From: Actinernus sp. WN-2022
Lineage: Eukaryota; Cnidaria; Anthozoa; Actiniaria; Actinernidae
Direction of reading: 5' to 3'
DNA length: 64,000 nucleotides
Assembly (NCBI GenBank): GCA_030867875.1
Contig: JAOWCC010001751.1
Location: 25,164,369-25,228,368, forward strand
Shown: positions 11,876-21,939 of the stretch, in pieces
How the letters are laid out: every line of letters starts with the position of its first letter
How positions within the stretch are numbered: the stretch's first letter is position 1
The notes under the pieces: model-generated
Told to the model about the DNA's origin: nothing
Databases searched by the model: none
The model's input: only the letters and a program-made list of their open reading frames with translations
Made by a program: the position numbers and the translations under genes

Positions 11876-12035
11876 CAGGGGTGTAGCTAGGGGAGGGTTC
11901 TAGGAGTTCCAGAACCCCCCTTCATGACTTCCAACAGTAAAAAAGCTCTGTAAGACGATGGATCGCCAGACTCTGAACCCCCCTTCCCACCCCCCCCCCC
12001 CCCCCTCCTTTGTGGAACTCCTGGCTACGCCCCTG
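11876..12035. repeat. Short hAT-like MITE
   Basis: The ends are CAGGGGTGTAGCTAGG at 11876 and the complement of CAGGGGCGTAGCCAGG ending at 12035. CAGGGGYGTAGCYAGG is a terminus I associate with hAT-type MITEs. The 160-bp interior repeats GTTCCAGAACCCCCC-like phrases and includes a C-run of roughly 18 bases at about 11987-12005. No matching 8-bp flanking duplication is evident, so the insertion is old or the class is uncertain. From 11150 to 11875 I see nothing else. Confidence 0.6.
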
Positions 12036-12149
12036 TGGATGCAAGGGCTTTAGACTTCTGAACAAAACCCCAAGGTTGAAACTACATGTAGGAAGATGGA
12101 GGACACTATTACATACTACAGACTATTTTGGGTTTGTCCAAGTCATGGT

Positions 12150-12480
12150 CATGCAATTATCTTCTCAAATACGCAGACACAGGAATATTGGCTGAATGTG
12201 GGAACTGTCAATTACTAATTCTAATTTTTAATTGCATGAACGATCAGGGTCCAGATTATATAAATGACTTTTTCAAGTTTAAAGTGGTAAGCTTCAACTT
12301 GTGCAGAAATGGTACCAGACTAGAACAGCCTTGTTTTAATTGGAATGGCTTCATAAATCGTTTTCATATAATTATAGCAAGTGTTCTGTGGAACAAACTA
12401 CCTACTAAAATAAGGGATGCAAAGGAATTATATATTTTAAAAGCTCTTTACAATCTCATAATTATGTTATCATCATAAAT
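12150..12480 (+). pseudogene. LINE C-terminal fragment (CR1-type)
   Basis: One frame reads NCMNDQGPDYINDFF, then RNGTRLEQPCFNW, ASVLWNKLPTKIRDAKEL and a final FKAL-like segment before the stop near 12478. This is the terminal block shared by CR1-like LINEs (PxYIxDF ... LWNxLPxxIR ... FK). The fragment is 5' truncated and is followed by AT-rich 3' sequence. It has no intact RT core. Confidence 0.7.
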
Positions 12481-12774
12481 AATTACCTCGAAATTTCTAA
12501 TATAAATTATTTATTATAATGAGTATATATCCATAGTTTAATATATATTTTTAATATTGTAATATTTCAGGACTGTAATATTTTAAGACTTTTTAATACT
12601 TTTAAACATCAAGTGTATCTAAACTTTTTAAAACTAGAAGTAATCATAGATTATCAAAGTGCATTTGTAAGAGAAAAGACTGTGGTATTAAACACAAGGC
12701 TGAAAGATTACTGCAATGATATGGACAGTGTAAATAATCCTGATCAAAAATGTTTGTTTTTAATTAATGTGTAA

Positions 12775-15020
12775 ATGATAATAATAATAATAGTTTATTT
12801 ATATGGCGCTCTTTCCTTCATAGACCAAAAGCGCTTTACAATAATATAAAAAAATATTTACAAGGTATCCTAATGCTAAAAATAATTACCTAATATAAAA
12901 CTAAACAGCAGAATTAAACCAAAATAATGATAATGATAAAATACGTATGGATAAAATGTTTAAAATATATTTTAATATATAATATTAAAATATTAAAATA
13001 ATGCTACTAATTGCAATATACTATACGATGGCTGTAATTGCTTAGTAGTAAGCTTTCTTAAATAAAAATGTTTTTAAGCTTTTCTTGAAGCTGTCAACGG
13101 AGGGGCTGTGCTTTAGATCTAATGGTAAGGAATTCCACAGTTGCAAACTGAAAAAGCGCGGTAGCCATAAGATTTCAGATTATATGATGGTATCTTAAGC
13201 AATAGCTTGTCAGCAGATCTAAGGCTATATTGCGGCACATACTGGTCTAATAATTCATTTAGATAGTGTGGAGCAATACCATTGATTGCATTATATGTAT
13301 ATAGTAATATTTTTAATTCAATCCGTTGCTCAATGGGAAGCCAATGCAGCTGCATTAAGAGTGGCATGACGTGATCAGACTTGCGTGACAGAGTTATTAG
13401 CCTAGCAGCACTATTTAAAACATATTGCAGGCGCTGCAATAAGTATTTGGGCAGACCATATAACAGTGAGTTACAATTATCGAGTCTTGTTGTAACAAAG
13501 GCATGCACTAGCATCTTACATGTATCATAATTTAAGAACTTTCTAATATGTGCAATGCTTCTAATAGAAAAAATGCAGATTTGCAGACTTGTGTAACATG
13601 CCTATCCATAGATACCGCAGTGTCGAATACAACACCGATATTTCTTGCGAAGTCAGAAGGCATCACAGACGCATTTGCTACTTGCATACAATCCAGAGAA
13701 GGGGCCGGGCGATGTTTGGCATGAAACTCAGTTTTATCATCGTTGAGCTTCAGGTTGTTGTGCAGCATCCATACGTCAATGTCGTGCATACACATTTCTA
13801 GCTTGAACTTGGCATGCTCAAGGTCACGAACAACAGAGGCTTCAAATGTGAAATACATTTGAGTGTCATCAGCACATGAGTGGAAAGACACTCCATGGTG
13901 TCGCATGATGTCGCCTATCAGTGCCGTATAGAGTAAATAGAGGATGGGGCCCAGCACCGATCCTTGTAGAAACCCACAGTTCAGAGCATGACTGGACGAA
14001 CGTTCATTGTTGATGGTAACAAACTGCTTTCGTCCTGTTAAGTATGATGTAAACCAACTGAGAGCGGTTCCAACAATGCCAAAACGGTTAGTTAATCTAT
14101 CAAGAAGAATCTGGTGGTCCACAGTCTCAAATGCAGCTGATAAATCAAGTAGCAATAAAATGACACACTTATTCTTATCCAATGCTCGTAAGATATCGTT
14201 CTGTACTCTAATCAGAGCAGTTTCTGTGGTGTCCAGTTTTATAAGCGGATTGAAAAAGTTGCACTAAGTTATTGTCATGCAAATAGCAGTTAAGCTGTGA
14301 AGCGACGACCTTCTCGCATAACTTACACGTAAACATCAAGTTAGATATCGGTCAGAAGTTGAGAAAAACTTCATAATCCAGTGATGCCTGTTTAAGTTTA
14401 GGATTCAGTAGGGCCTCTTTCATACATTCAGGCATTACACCCTGTTCCAATGACAGATTTACAATCTTAGTTAATACAGGCAACAATATTATCAATGCAT
14501 TCCTTCAAAACAGACGCAGGGAGAGGGTCCAGGTCGCATGATTTAACAGTAGTTCCACCAATGGTGTCCAACAGCTCCTTACTTGTGACTGTTCGTGTTG
14601 TGGAGTCACAAGTCCTAACTTCCTTGATTTAATCATGGAAATCTTTTCTGTGAAGAAATCAGCAAATGCATTGGCTAACGCTATAGGATCGTCCCAAGCA
14701 GGGAGCTTTCGGTCAGCCTTTAGATGTAGCATCTCGTTAATGACAGAGAAAAGATTATTTTGGTCTGACTGATGTTCTTCAATGATTCCATAATAGAAGC
14801 GCATTTTTGATTGAAATATACGCTCGTTGAGTATTCTACATTGGTTGGTATAGAGTTCTTGGTCAATTGTTAGTCCAGACGCGTGCCAGCGCCTCTCAAG
14901 TCTTCGTCATTCTAACGTATCCTTCTTGATGTCATCTGTGTACCACGGTGCAGCGGGGCGGATAGTTATTACGCGCTTCTTTAGGGGCGCATGTTTCTGT
15001 ATCTGTATCAGCACGTTAAT
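12775..15020 (-). pseudogene. CR1/L2-type LINE, multiply frameshifted
   Basis: On the minus strand, from 5' to 3': the linker APWYTDDI-like region near 14950-14930; block 14804-14505 (FSVINEMLHLKADRKLPAW, ANAFADFFTEKI); RT block 14182-13532 with LLLLDLSAAFETVDHQILLD (motif A), LQGSVLGPILYLLYTALIGD (motif B) and SCADDTQMYF (catalytic, Tyr replaced by Cys); then 13514-13119 with NSAARLITLSRKSDHVMPLL, LHWLPIEQRIELKILLYTY and the C-terminal tail. The 3' end (12850-12775) is a TAAAGCGCTTTTGG-like terminus with an ATT microsatellite tail. At least three frame breaks separate the blocks. The element is inactive and lies in intron 1 of monoamine oxidase copy A, in the same orientation as the gene. 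Confidence 0.88.
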
Positions 15021-15029
15021 TACCAATAT

Positions 15030-16720
15030 TGTATCAAGCAAAGTATGTTCTAATACGTTGCATTGCTACTGCTTTATGGCTTGACGTTCCTGAAACAAAT
15101 ATTATGCGGAGTAGTGTTTCTGAAACGTTTTGAAATATGAAGCATACTGTACTCTGTGGATGAATAAAATACTACTAGTACTACTAAATAAACATACTAA
15201 AATGAAAAGACTCAGTAACTTAATGTTTTCCCCTTCAAATATTTACTATTTCAGGCATTAAATTCATGAAGCTCAGGTGATAAAACACTCCTTACTGCCT
15301 ACAATACTAGGCTATACAATTATATGTATAAAGAGCTCTAATCTTCTATCACAGGGAGCACAAGCTCGATATTAGTGCACATGTACTGATGTAATGTTTA
15401 CAATGTAAATCATAAACCAAGAAAATCTTGGAAATAAAGTCTAAATTTCTTACAAGGGCAATCAACAGTGTTGTTGATTATATTTTTGTCATAATTTGTG
15501 TTGAGCATCACAGTGGAGCTATTTCTAAGAAAGTCTAATTCACTACACAATACTATACAGTGTAATTAAAGATACTATATTCTCATGATTTCCTTGGTTT
15601 ATTACTTATGCTATAAATGCTCTACATATTCTGTGGGCACAAAATGTTGAGCTTGGCTGGCTCCGTACTAGTGCTTACATGTATATCAGAATTCCGTATA
15701 TCACTCACTTCTGGTTTAAGTCCTGAGCTGAGGAACATTTAAATAAGTTTTAACAGGAACTAGTAACCCATTATACATGTAAGTCAGTTAGGCTAAGCGA
15801 CCATCGTGTCCCTATAATTTAAAGTATATACAATTCTAGACAAGCTCAAGAGAACTAATCGCATGGTGTTTTTTTTCTAGGCAGTAAACAGTGCTTAAGT
15901 ACTGAACAAGTGCATGAATCCCTGGATGGCCTCAGTACTTCAAGGAAAAATGTGTCTGTTCCCAAAATAATGATGGACTTTGTTACATACAGTTGTTGTA
16001 GTCAGAAACTAAAAGGGTAATTAACTTTTAGTTCAATTAATAACCCTGTAATATTATAATTATTGAAGAAGTAAACACTTACGTAAAACTGATTTTTTAA
16101 CTAGACTATTGAGCAGCACTCCAATAACTTTGGCTTGTAGCATTTTTGACTCACATTTTTCATCTAGCTTCAGCAGACTTTGTACATATAAGGGAGTTTA
16201 CTAATTAAAGCTACCTGTAGGATTTATGTCGAATTTTCTAATTACTACAAGTACATGTAACAGGAAATTCCAAAAGAGAATACCCTGTAAAGATATGGTG
16301 TGCATGTACAGGAACTGGGCTGTTTTTCTAATGAGAAATTTATCCAACACTGTCTTTTACGTGTACATGTAGGCACTGTTCTGTTTGCAATCAGTAATAA
16401 ATTTGTTGTTGCGAGTGACTAGCAGTTTCATAAATGTGGTCTTTACATCTAGTCAAAGGGTTATTTTTATCCTCAGATAATCTCTCTTCTAACTATATGG
16501 ACATTACCTTTTTCTTTGGGGTAACAGAATGGGAAGCTGTAACTTAGGGTGCATTTGGTTGACCGTATTCGGAATAAGAATACACAGAATGATCACTACA
16601 AATTGCTCACATCTGGATTTCTTAGCCAATGGAATACTAAATTGTCCTGAATGTCATATCTCAGTAAGCATTAATTTGTACATGTATCTTACAGTGTAAA
16701 ATGTGCCTGAACCAGTGACC
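15030..16720. other. Intronic stretch with nothing recognised
   Basis: This AT-rich intron sequence contains several short repeats of TACATGTA but no ORF with domain signal, no inverted-repeat pair and no tandem array that I can see. Confidence 0.45.
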
Positions 16721-16721
16721 T

Positions 16722-16767
16722 GTTCCATAAAGGATATTTAAAGATCCTTAAGGACCCTAGGAAGATC
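16722..16767. repeat. Left remnant of a GATC-rich minisatellite, split off by a transposon
   Basis: The sequence TTAAAGATCCTTAAGG and GGAAGATCTTAA here matches the phrasing of the array that resumes at 20614, so the transposon at 16772-20609 probably landed inside one continuous block of this repeat. The TTAA at 16768-16771 is the insertion point. Confidence 0.6.
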
Positions 16768-17428
16768 TTAAAGTGCCTATAACCCCAAATTTGAAGTATT
16801 TTTAATAAATTCTTTACATCCTTCTTATCAATAATTCAAAGAGAAAAAAAGGAAAAAAGTAAGAGTAATCGACCTTATTTCTGGGGTCAAACATTGTAAA
16901 ACAACCCGATTTGGGCACCCTGTCCCAAATGGCTGTCAGCTGGAGTCTGGAAGTAGACTGGGAACGAAACCGGAAAGCAACGTCATAGTAGTGAGAGAAA
17001 GCGAACAACCAACAACAAAGACAGTAAAAACAGGGCGAACCGAGCGAATAACTCGATTTGAAATGCCAAACAGATGTGTATTTGGGGGCTGTAGGAATGA
17101 GCCAGACTCAAAAAGGATAGCTCTAACACAAGGTCCCGTTTTTAAGCGATGATCGGCCAGAAGCAAAGAAGAGAAGACGCCAGTGGTTGAGGTTCGTGCG
17201 AACAAAGCGAGCGAAGTGGGAACCGACGAAGAACGTTTGTTTGGACTCCAAGCCGGAAGACTTTATAAGATTTTCTTTAGTCCTTGACTCTACGCCAAGA
17301 CTGAAGTCAGTTGAATATGGAGTTGTTCCTATTCCATCAGTCCATGCCATCGAAACCGATTTAAGCCATTCTCCGATTTTGGTAAGTGCTTTTGTATTTA
17401 GTTTGCATGGCAATACAGATTTATACAG

Positions 17429-17533
17429 TAGCCTCCTAGTCCTATAGCAGCCGTTGTGTAGCGCTTCCGTTCACTCCATTCCCCGGAATGGAGTGAAATG
17501 GAAGCGCTACAAAACGGCTACTATAGGAGGCTA
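17429..17533. repeat. 105-bp palindromic MITE inside the Kolobok-like element
   Basis: The left arm TAGCCTCCTAGTCCTATAGC then GTAGCGCTTCCGTT is mirrored by AATGGAAGCGCTAC then ACGGCTACTATAGGAGGCTA. The loop is centred on CATTCCCCGGAATG. The arms are about 50 bp with small differences. It lies in the intron after THAP exon 1, so it inserted after the host transposon was assembled. Confidence 0.75.
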
Positions 17534-18313
17534 GCAATACAGTGGAACCTGCATGTATAAAGAAGTTCCTAGGGAAAGGAAGAAAACTTCATTATGACCG
17601 GGTTCCACGTACTGAACATTGTTTTCACCACAATTGCAAGTGTATTAGACTAAGAGAGTGCATGTTTTTAGTATGAGGGAAATAACAGTGAATAAATCAG
17701 ACAACTTTCTTTAGATGACACCTGCACCTATGGACAGGACACCATGCTTAACAAGCAGCCAAGGGCAGAAGCAACCCAGAAGAGACAACAAAGGATGACT
17801 GTTATAGATGTTCCTCCTTCAGCTCCAGGTAATTCAAATTGTTTTGTATAAAATATTTTTTTGCACAAAAGAAACTATTCAAATTCTGAAAATATTCAAA
17901 CAAAATCGAGTCTGTGCTAATCACACCTTCTGTGTTTGTCCTCCAATAACACCTACATGTAGCTCTTGCTCAAGCAGTGCATATACACCTACATGTATCA
18001 AACTGTTGGACATGTCATATAAAGGTATACTGCTTGTTTAGTCTTTCGAGACTAAACAAAATATTAAAATACCAGCTGGAAACGTATAATATTACACTGT
18101 AAGTTTGTATTTAAAACAAAACCAGTGCTTTATTTACCATAAACCAATATATATATATACCCATAACTAACTTAATAATAATTGTTATTTTTGTATTTTA
18201 GTGCCAGAAGTTCCAGTTCCACTTGCTGTGAGGCCAGAAATTCCAGTTCCACCTGCTGTAAGGCCCACAAAAACCAAGGCAAAACCCCATTGCTCAGTGT
18301 GCAAGAAACCTAT

Positions 18314-18440
18314 GAAATTAAAATTAATTAAATTCTTAATCTCTAAATTATATATTGTTTCTTTTTTTGAATTTATTTGTGGAACTCTGTAAACTAGCTT
18401 GTAGCTAAGTATGTCCTCCTCATTAAATAAAGTATTGTGT
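18314..18440. mobile_element. 127-bp insertion with 8-bp target duplication in the zinc-knuckle exon
   Basis: AAACCTAT occurs at 18306-18313 and again at 18441-18448, bracketing 127 AT-rich bases. Taking out the insert plus one AAACCTAT joins CSVCKKP directly to EHKGVVDCPKNN in the same frame, which shows the ancestral site. The insert ends TTAAATAAAGTATTGTGT; a very similar phrase occurs at about 25260-25275, so it may be a short retroposed end. No inverted termini are visible. Confidence 0.65.
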
Positions 18441-19551
18441 AAACCTATTAAAGAGCATAAAGGTGTTGTTGATTGTCCAAAGAACAACCCTCGTCCCCTT
18501 ATAAGTACAGAGTGAACCAGAAATGTCTACCAGCTATCTCAGTGATTTGATATTTTATCAATGGACAATCTAGGTAGCAATATATTATACTGTCAACTTC
18601 CATAGGCTAATCACTCCTGTGACCAGCTCAGTGAAATCGATTGCCCTATTTCATTGGCATGACATCAAAACAAATAGATGAAAGCCGCCATTCTTATTTT
18701 ATTGGGGAAATTAGCCAATTTGAAGGAAGGCAATCTATGGAAGAACAGCTTTATTTTGTATGTCTGTTGTTAAAGACGAGTGTTTTGACCCCCTAAGATG
18801 GCAGCTGTGTCTATCATGTGACACCATAATTAAATAGGGCAATTGAATTTGAGGCTTAAAGGGGCTATATCACGGTACTATGCATGTATGGAGTCAGTGT
18901 TCGATTGGTGGGTTAAAACAGTTCAACCCCCTCCTTCAATGCTGGATTGAAAGTATGTTCATTATTTTACTTGAATAATGTATATTTACACAATTTATTA
19001 GTCATTTTTGAATATTTGCTTTGATTTTTACCATCCCACACGTGCACGAGGTTTGTCAGTTCATATGAGAATCTCTGATAATGAGTGTGTCCGGCCCAGA
19101 CATCTAATTTTACTGTTTTCCAATTTACTACTCAAACATTTAAATTTTAATATTATAATCCTATTTTCAAAATTTGTGTAAAATTATAGAAAGGAACACA
19201 GGGTGCGATGCAAGTGCTTTCCAATAGCCCAGGGCTAGTAGTTTCGCTTGTCAGGGTAGTGATTCCTGTTCACAGGTTGCCTGAATGGACATATGGACAT
19301 ACATGTATATGGACATACATGTAGGTTAATAGCCAACATTCGATATATGCTTGACTTCTCACACACAAAGGTTCTGGGGCATAATTAAATTCATTATTGT
19401 TATTTCATTAATCACTGCACATTATTCCCCAGAGCCTTGTATGTGTATTGAATCATTTGTATGTGACCAGTGAAGCCTATATCAAAAGTGGCCAATATAT
19501 GGCACTGAAAGTTTGACTGTTCATTGTTGTTCTCCTTAAAGTTTATATAAG

Positions 19552-20319
19552 TTATGAAGTACTTTCATCTTCATCTTCTTCAAATCCAGTGAAGGTTTCT
19601 TTCCCAGCATTGAATTTTGTCCTGATTGTGTCTTATGCACATGCTAGTAGAGGAATTCTATTGTTGCCCAGATAACCGTAGACTAACTGGATGTACTCTC
19701 TGTATGAGACAACTCGTAGAAATCTGTAAATAAAGAAGTTTATATGTTAGTACCAATTGTTTGATACAGTTGAAGCCCTTTGTGAAACTGCCCGTGTAGT
19801 TGTAGGTGACCAGCTCCCCTCAGAGACCACTCTTGTGCTCTGTAGTAACCAGCCACTCTCATAATTAAGTGACCACCGCGCGTACCACCACCTTTGGAAT
19901 TTTTCTTTGTTTTTAAACTCTTGTAAGTAACTACTCCAGAGACATGATCCCAGACTGTGCAATGAGTCAACTAAATATAAATATGCACTAGCATTTTGCA
20001 ACAATATTCTTATTATATCTGACATTCATGCTGTTACTGCCGGTTTTTTTGGGAGACCACGGCCACGGGAAGCCCATGAAGGGCTATGATAACTTATTTT
20101 AATTTTGGACAGTTTAACTCACCAGCTTTTCCTTGCTTCGAGGCCTTCCACTGAACCGATTCTGGAGGTCTCCATCTGTACTCTTGTAACCCATTCTTCA
20201 TCGGCGAGTGGCTCATCCGCGCCGGCAGATTCTTCTGCTTCAAGCTCATAGTTGATAAAATTTAGCTCGGAATTCTCCGATGAACAACTGTCTTCAGATT
20301 CGGAGCCTGACGAAGACAT
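19552..20319 (-). pseudogene. P2X7 cytoplasmic 'ballast'-domain-like gene, broken (transposon ORF)
   Basis: Exon 1 (20319-20123) encodes an acidic, serine-rich N-terminus starting MSSSGSESEDSCSSE and ends at a GTGAGT donor. The last exon (19723-19552, TTTACAG acceptor) encodes FLRVVSYREYIQLVYGYLGN, then RIPLLACA, a TAA stop (19635-19633), and beyond it DTIRTKF and TFTGFEEDEDE before a second stop at 19554-19552. The pattern Arg-x-x-x-Tyr-Arg ... Tyr-Gly-x-Leu-Gly ... Pro-x-x-Ala-Cys ... Ile-Arg-x-x-Phe ... x-Gly-Phe matches the end of the zinc-binding ballast domain of vertebrate P2X7 and many cnidarian proteins annotated 'P2X purinoceptor 7-like' (from memory). The cysteine-rich middle (Trp-Cys-x-Cys-Gly-x-Cys) is absent between 19724 and 20122, where I find no matching exon. 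Missing middle exons plus an in-frame stop make it a pseudogene. It lies inside the Kolobok-like element, facing the THAP gene. Confidence 0.7.
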
Positions 20320-20613
20320 TTTGTCAAAAAGTCCAGCAGAAAATTACAGAACTTACGACGCAAATAAGAAAGAACGAACCAAAAGTACATGAGAGAAGCC
20401 TTTATCACGTGACATGGCTCCCTACTATGACGTACCTAGTCCCAGACCCCACCAAGTCGCTAAGATGACGGTAAAAGTTCACGGCTCTCATCTTTGAAAA
20501 GCCGTAAAAAAAAGAGAAATGCTTTAAAACCATTAATTTTTTCGGGAAGTTGCATAGAATACTTCTAAGTTTGATCTGAAAGCGTAACTTTTTTGGGGTT
20601 ATAGGCACTTTAA

Positions 20614-21101
20614 AGGATCCTTGAAGTTATTTGAGAAAACTTTAAAGATCATCAAAGATCCTAGCAGGATCTTTAAAGATCTTTGAGGATCTTGAACAAG
20701 ATCCTGCTAGGATCTTTAAAGATCTTTGAGGATCCTGAACAAGATCCTGCTAGGATCTTTAAAGATCTTTGAGGATCCTGAACAAGATCCTGCTAGGATC
20801 TTTAAAGATCTTTGAGCATCCTGTACAAGATCCTGCTAGGATCTTTAAAGATCTTTGAGGATCCTGAACAAGATCCTGCTAGGATCTTTAAAGATCTTTG
20901 AGGATCCTGAACAAGATCCTGCTAGGATCTTTAAAGATCTTTGAGCATCCTGTACAAGATCCTGCTAGGATCTTTAAAGATCTTTGAGCATCCTGTACAA
21001 GATCCTGCTAGGATCTTTAAAGATCATTAAAGGATCTTTAAAGGTCCTTAAAGATCCTACTAGGATCTTTGAGGATCTTTAAGGATCTGCAAACAGGATC
21101 C
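20614..21101. repeat. GATC minisatellite, 43-bp unit
   Basis: From about 20640 to 21040 a 43-bp unit is repeated about eight to nine times, with diverged copies on both sides. Each unit strings together the small palindromes AAAGATCTTT, AGGATCCT and AAGATCCT. GATC falls at unit positions 3, 13, 23 and 35, i.e. every 10-12 bp. Variants (GAGCATCCTGTAC in place of GAGGATCCTGAAC) alternate between copies. TTAA-containing stretches (TCTTTAAAGATC, CCTTAAAGG) supply targets for the two TTAA transposons in this block. The array resumes at 21838-21905. Confidence 0.9.
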
Positions 21102-21105
21102 TTAA

Positions 21106-21833
21106 AGGGATACCCGAGTGAAAAACACATTGGGGCTCAAAAGAATCTTCAACATGTTCTTTGTTCAGAAAATGTATTAAAATTTGATCAAACGTTTTTA
21201 GTATTGAGAACGAGCACCTCAAAGTTGGCCCCGCGAAGACATGGGCGCCGCCATCTTTGTTTGCATTTACGGAAGTGACGTCACTTCGTCCCACCAGCGT
21301 ATCGCGGCTACTTGTCTTTGTATGATTTTCACATGCTCGGAATTAAAGTGGATATATTTTCATCGAGATTGCAGAGGAATTCTTACAGAAACCGGAATTA
21401 TGATGAAGACGACATTATGAGAAAAGTTCAGAAGACTGGGAGGAGGAAGAAAAGCATTGGGAAGGCGAGTAATTATCAGACGAACAACAAGGTCTCGTAA
21501 CAGCCATTTAATAACAGCAAAACAACATGGCTTAAAAGACTCGAGTGACTTCTGAATAAGTATAAGAACTACAATGTATGTGAGGTACAGTTAAGGCGTT
21601 TATCATCCTAAAAACACCTAATAAGTGAGAGAGTGAGAACGCTGGTGGGACGAAGTGACGTCACTTCCGTAAATGCAAACAAAGATGGCGGCGCCCATGT
21701 CTTCGTGGGGCCAACTTTGAGGTGCTCGTTCTTAATACTAAAAACCTTTGATCAAATTTTAATACATTTTCTGAACAAAGAACATGTTGAAGATTCTTTT
21801 GAGCCCCAATGTGTTTTTCACTCGGGTATCCCT
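21106..21833. mobile_element. TTAA-flanked MITE with ~195-bp inverted repeats
   Basis: The left repeat begins AGGGATACCCGAGTGAAAAA at 21106 and runs to about 21300. The right repeat is its complement, about 21639-21833. The arms differ at only a handful of sites. TTAA flanks both ends (21102-21105 and 21834-21837). The arms contain CTTTGTTTGCATTTACG and the palindrome AAGTGACGTCACTT. The interior (about 340 bp) has no credible gene. TTAA plus an AGGG terminus resembles Kolobok/T2-type MITEs described in Xenopus (established family; assignment here is inference). The long, well-matched arms suggest a relatively recent insertion into the minisatellite. Confidence 0.85.
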
Positions 21834-21837
21834 TTAA

Positions 21838-21910
21838 GGATCTTATATAGGATCCTATTAAAGATCCTATTTAAGATCTTTAAAGATCCTAGCAGGATCC
21901 TCCAAAGATT
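21838..21910. repeat. Right remnant of the GATC minisatellite
   Basis: GGATCTTATATAGGATCC, AAAGATCCTATTTAAGATC and AAAGATCCTAGCAGGATCC continue the array that stops at 21101. The TTAA element between them therefore split one array. Confidence 0.8.
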
Positions 21911-21939
21911 TTCACCAGGGGAGGCACGTGGCGGCTGTT

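Larger units (their letters stand above)
17063..18495 (+). pseudogene. THAP-domain / zinc-knuckle gene, broken (transposon ORF)
   Basis: Exon 1 (17063-17381) begins MPNRCVFGGCRNEPDSKRIA, the start of a THAP zinc finger (C-x4-C after Met-Pro). One extra base near 17123-17126 shifts the frame. The other frame then resumes the domain as HKVPF, DDRPEAKKRRRQWLRFVRTK, then VC and PEDFIR. A GTAAGT donor follows at 17382. Exon 2 is probably 17715-17828 (TTTCTTTAG acceptor, GTAATT donor), open in one frame (TYGQDTMLNKQPRAEATQKR) but not in the phase left by exon 1. Exon 3 starts at 18202: two copies of a PEVPVPLAVRP-like repeat, then CSVCKKPM. A 127-bp insertion interrupts a zinc knuckle that resumes as EHKGVVDCPKNN at 18453. 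THAP domains bind DNA; the gene probably served transposon end recognition. The frameshift, phase mismatch and insertion make it non-functional as read. Confidence 0.75.
16772..20609. mobile_element. Kolobok-like DNA transposon (TTAA site, THAP gene plus P2X7-tail-like gene)
   Basis: The ends are perfect 18-bp inverted repeats, AGTGCCTATAACCCCAAA at 16772 and its complement ending at 20609. TTAA flanks both sides (16768-16771 and 20610-20613). The 3,838-bp interior holds a THAP-domain coding region on the plus strand near the left end and a P2X7-cytoplasmic-domain-like coding region on the minus strand near the right end. The two converge. TTAA duplications together with a THAP-domain protein are characteristic of the Kolobok superfamily (established knowledge). 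No DDE transposase core is recognisable, so this copy is internally deleted or non-autonomous. It is further decayed by small insertions: a 105-bp palindrome at 17429-17533 and a 127-bp insertion at 18314-18440. Element assignment is inference from termini and gene content. Confidence 0.75.

Noticed and set aside
17063..18495. Host THAP-domain gene
   Set aside because: It lies between matched terminal inverted repeats with TTAA duplications, has a frameshift and an insertion, and is better explained as transposon coding sequence.
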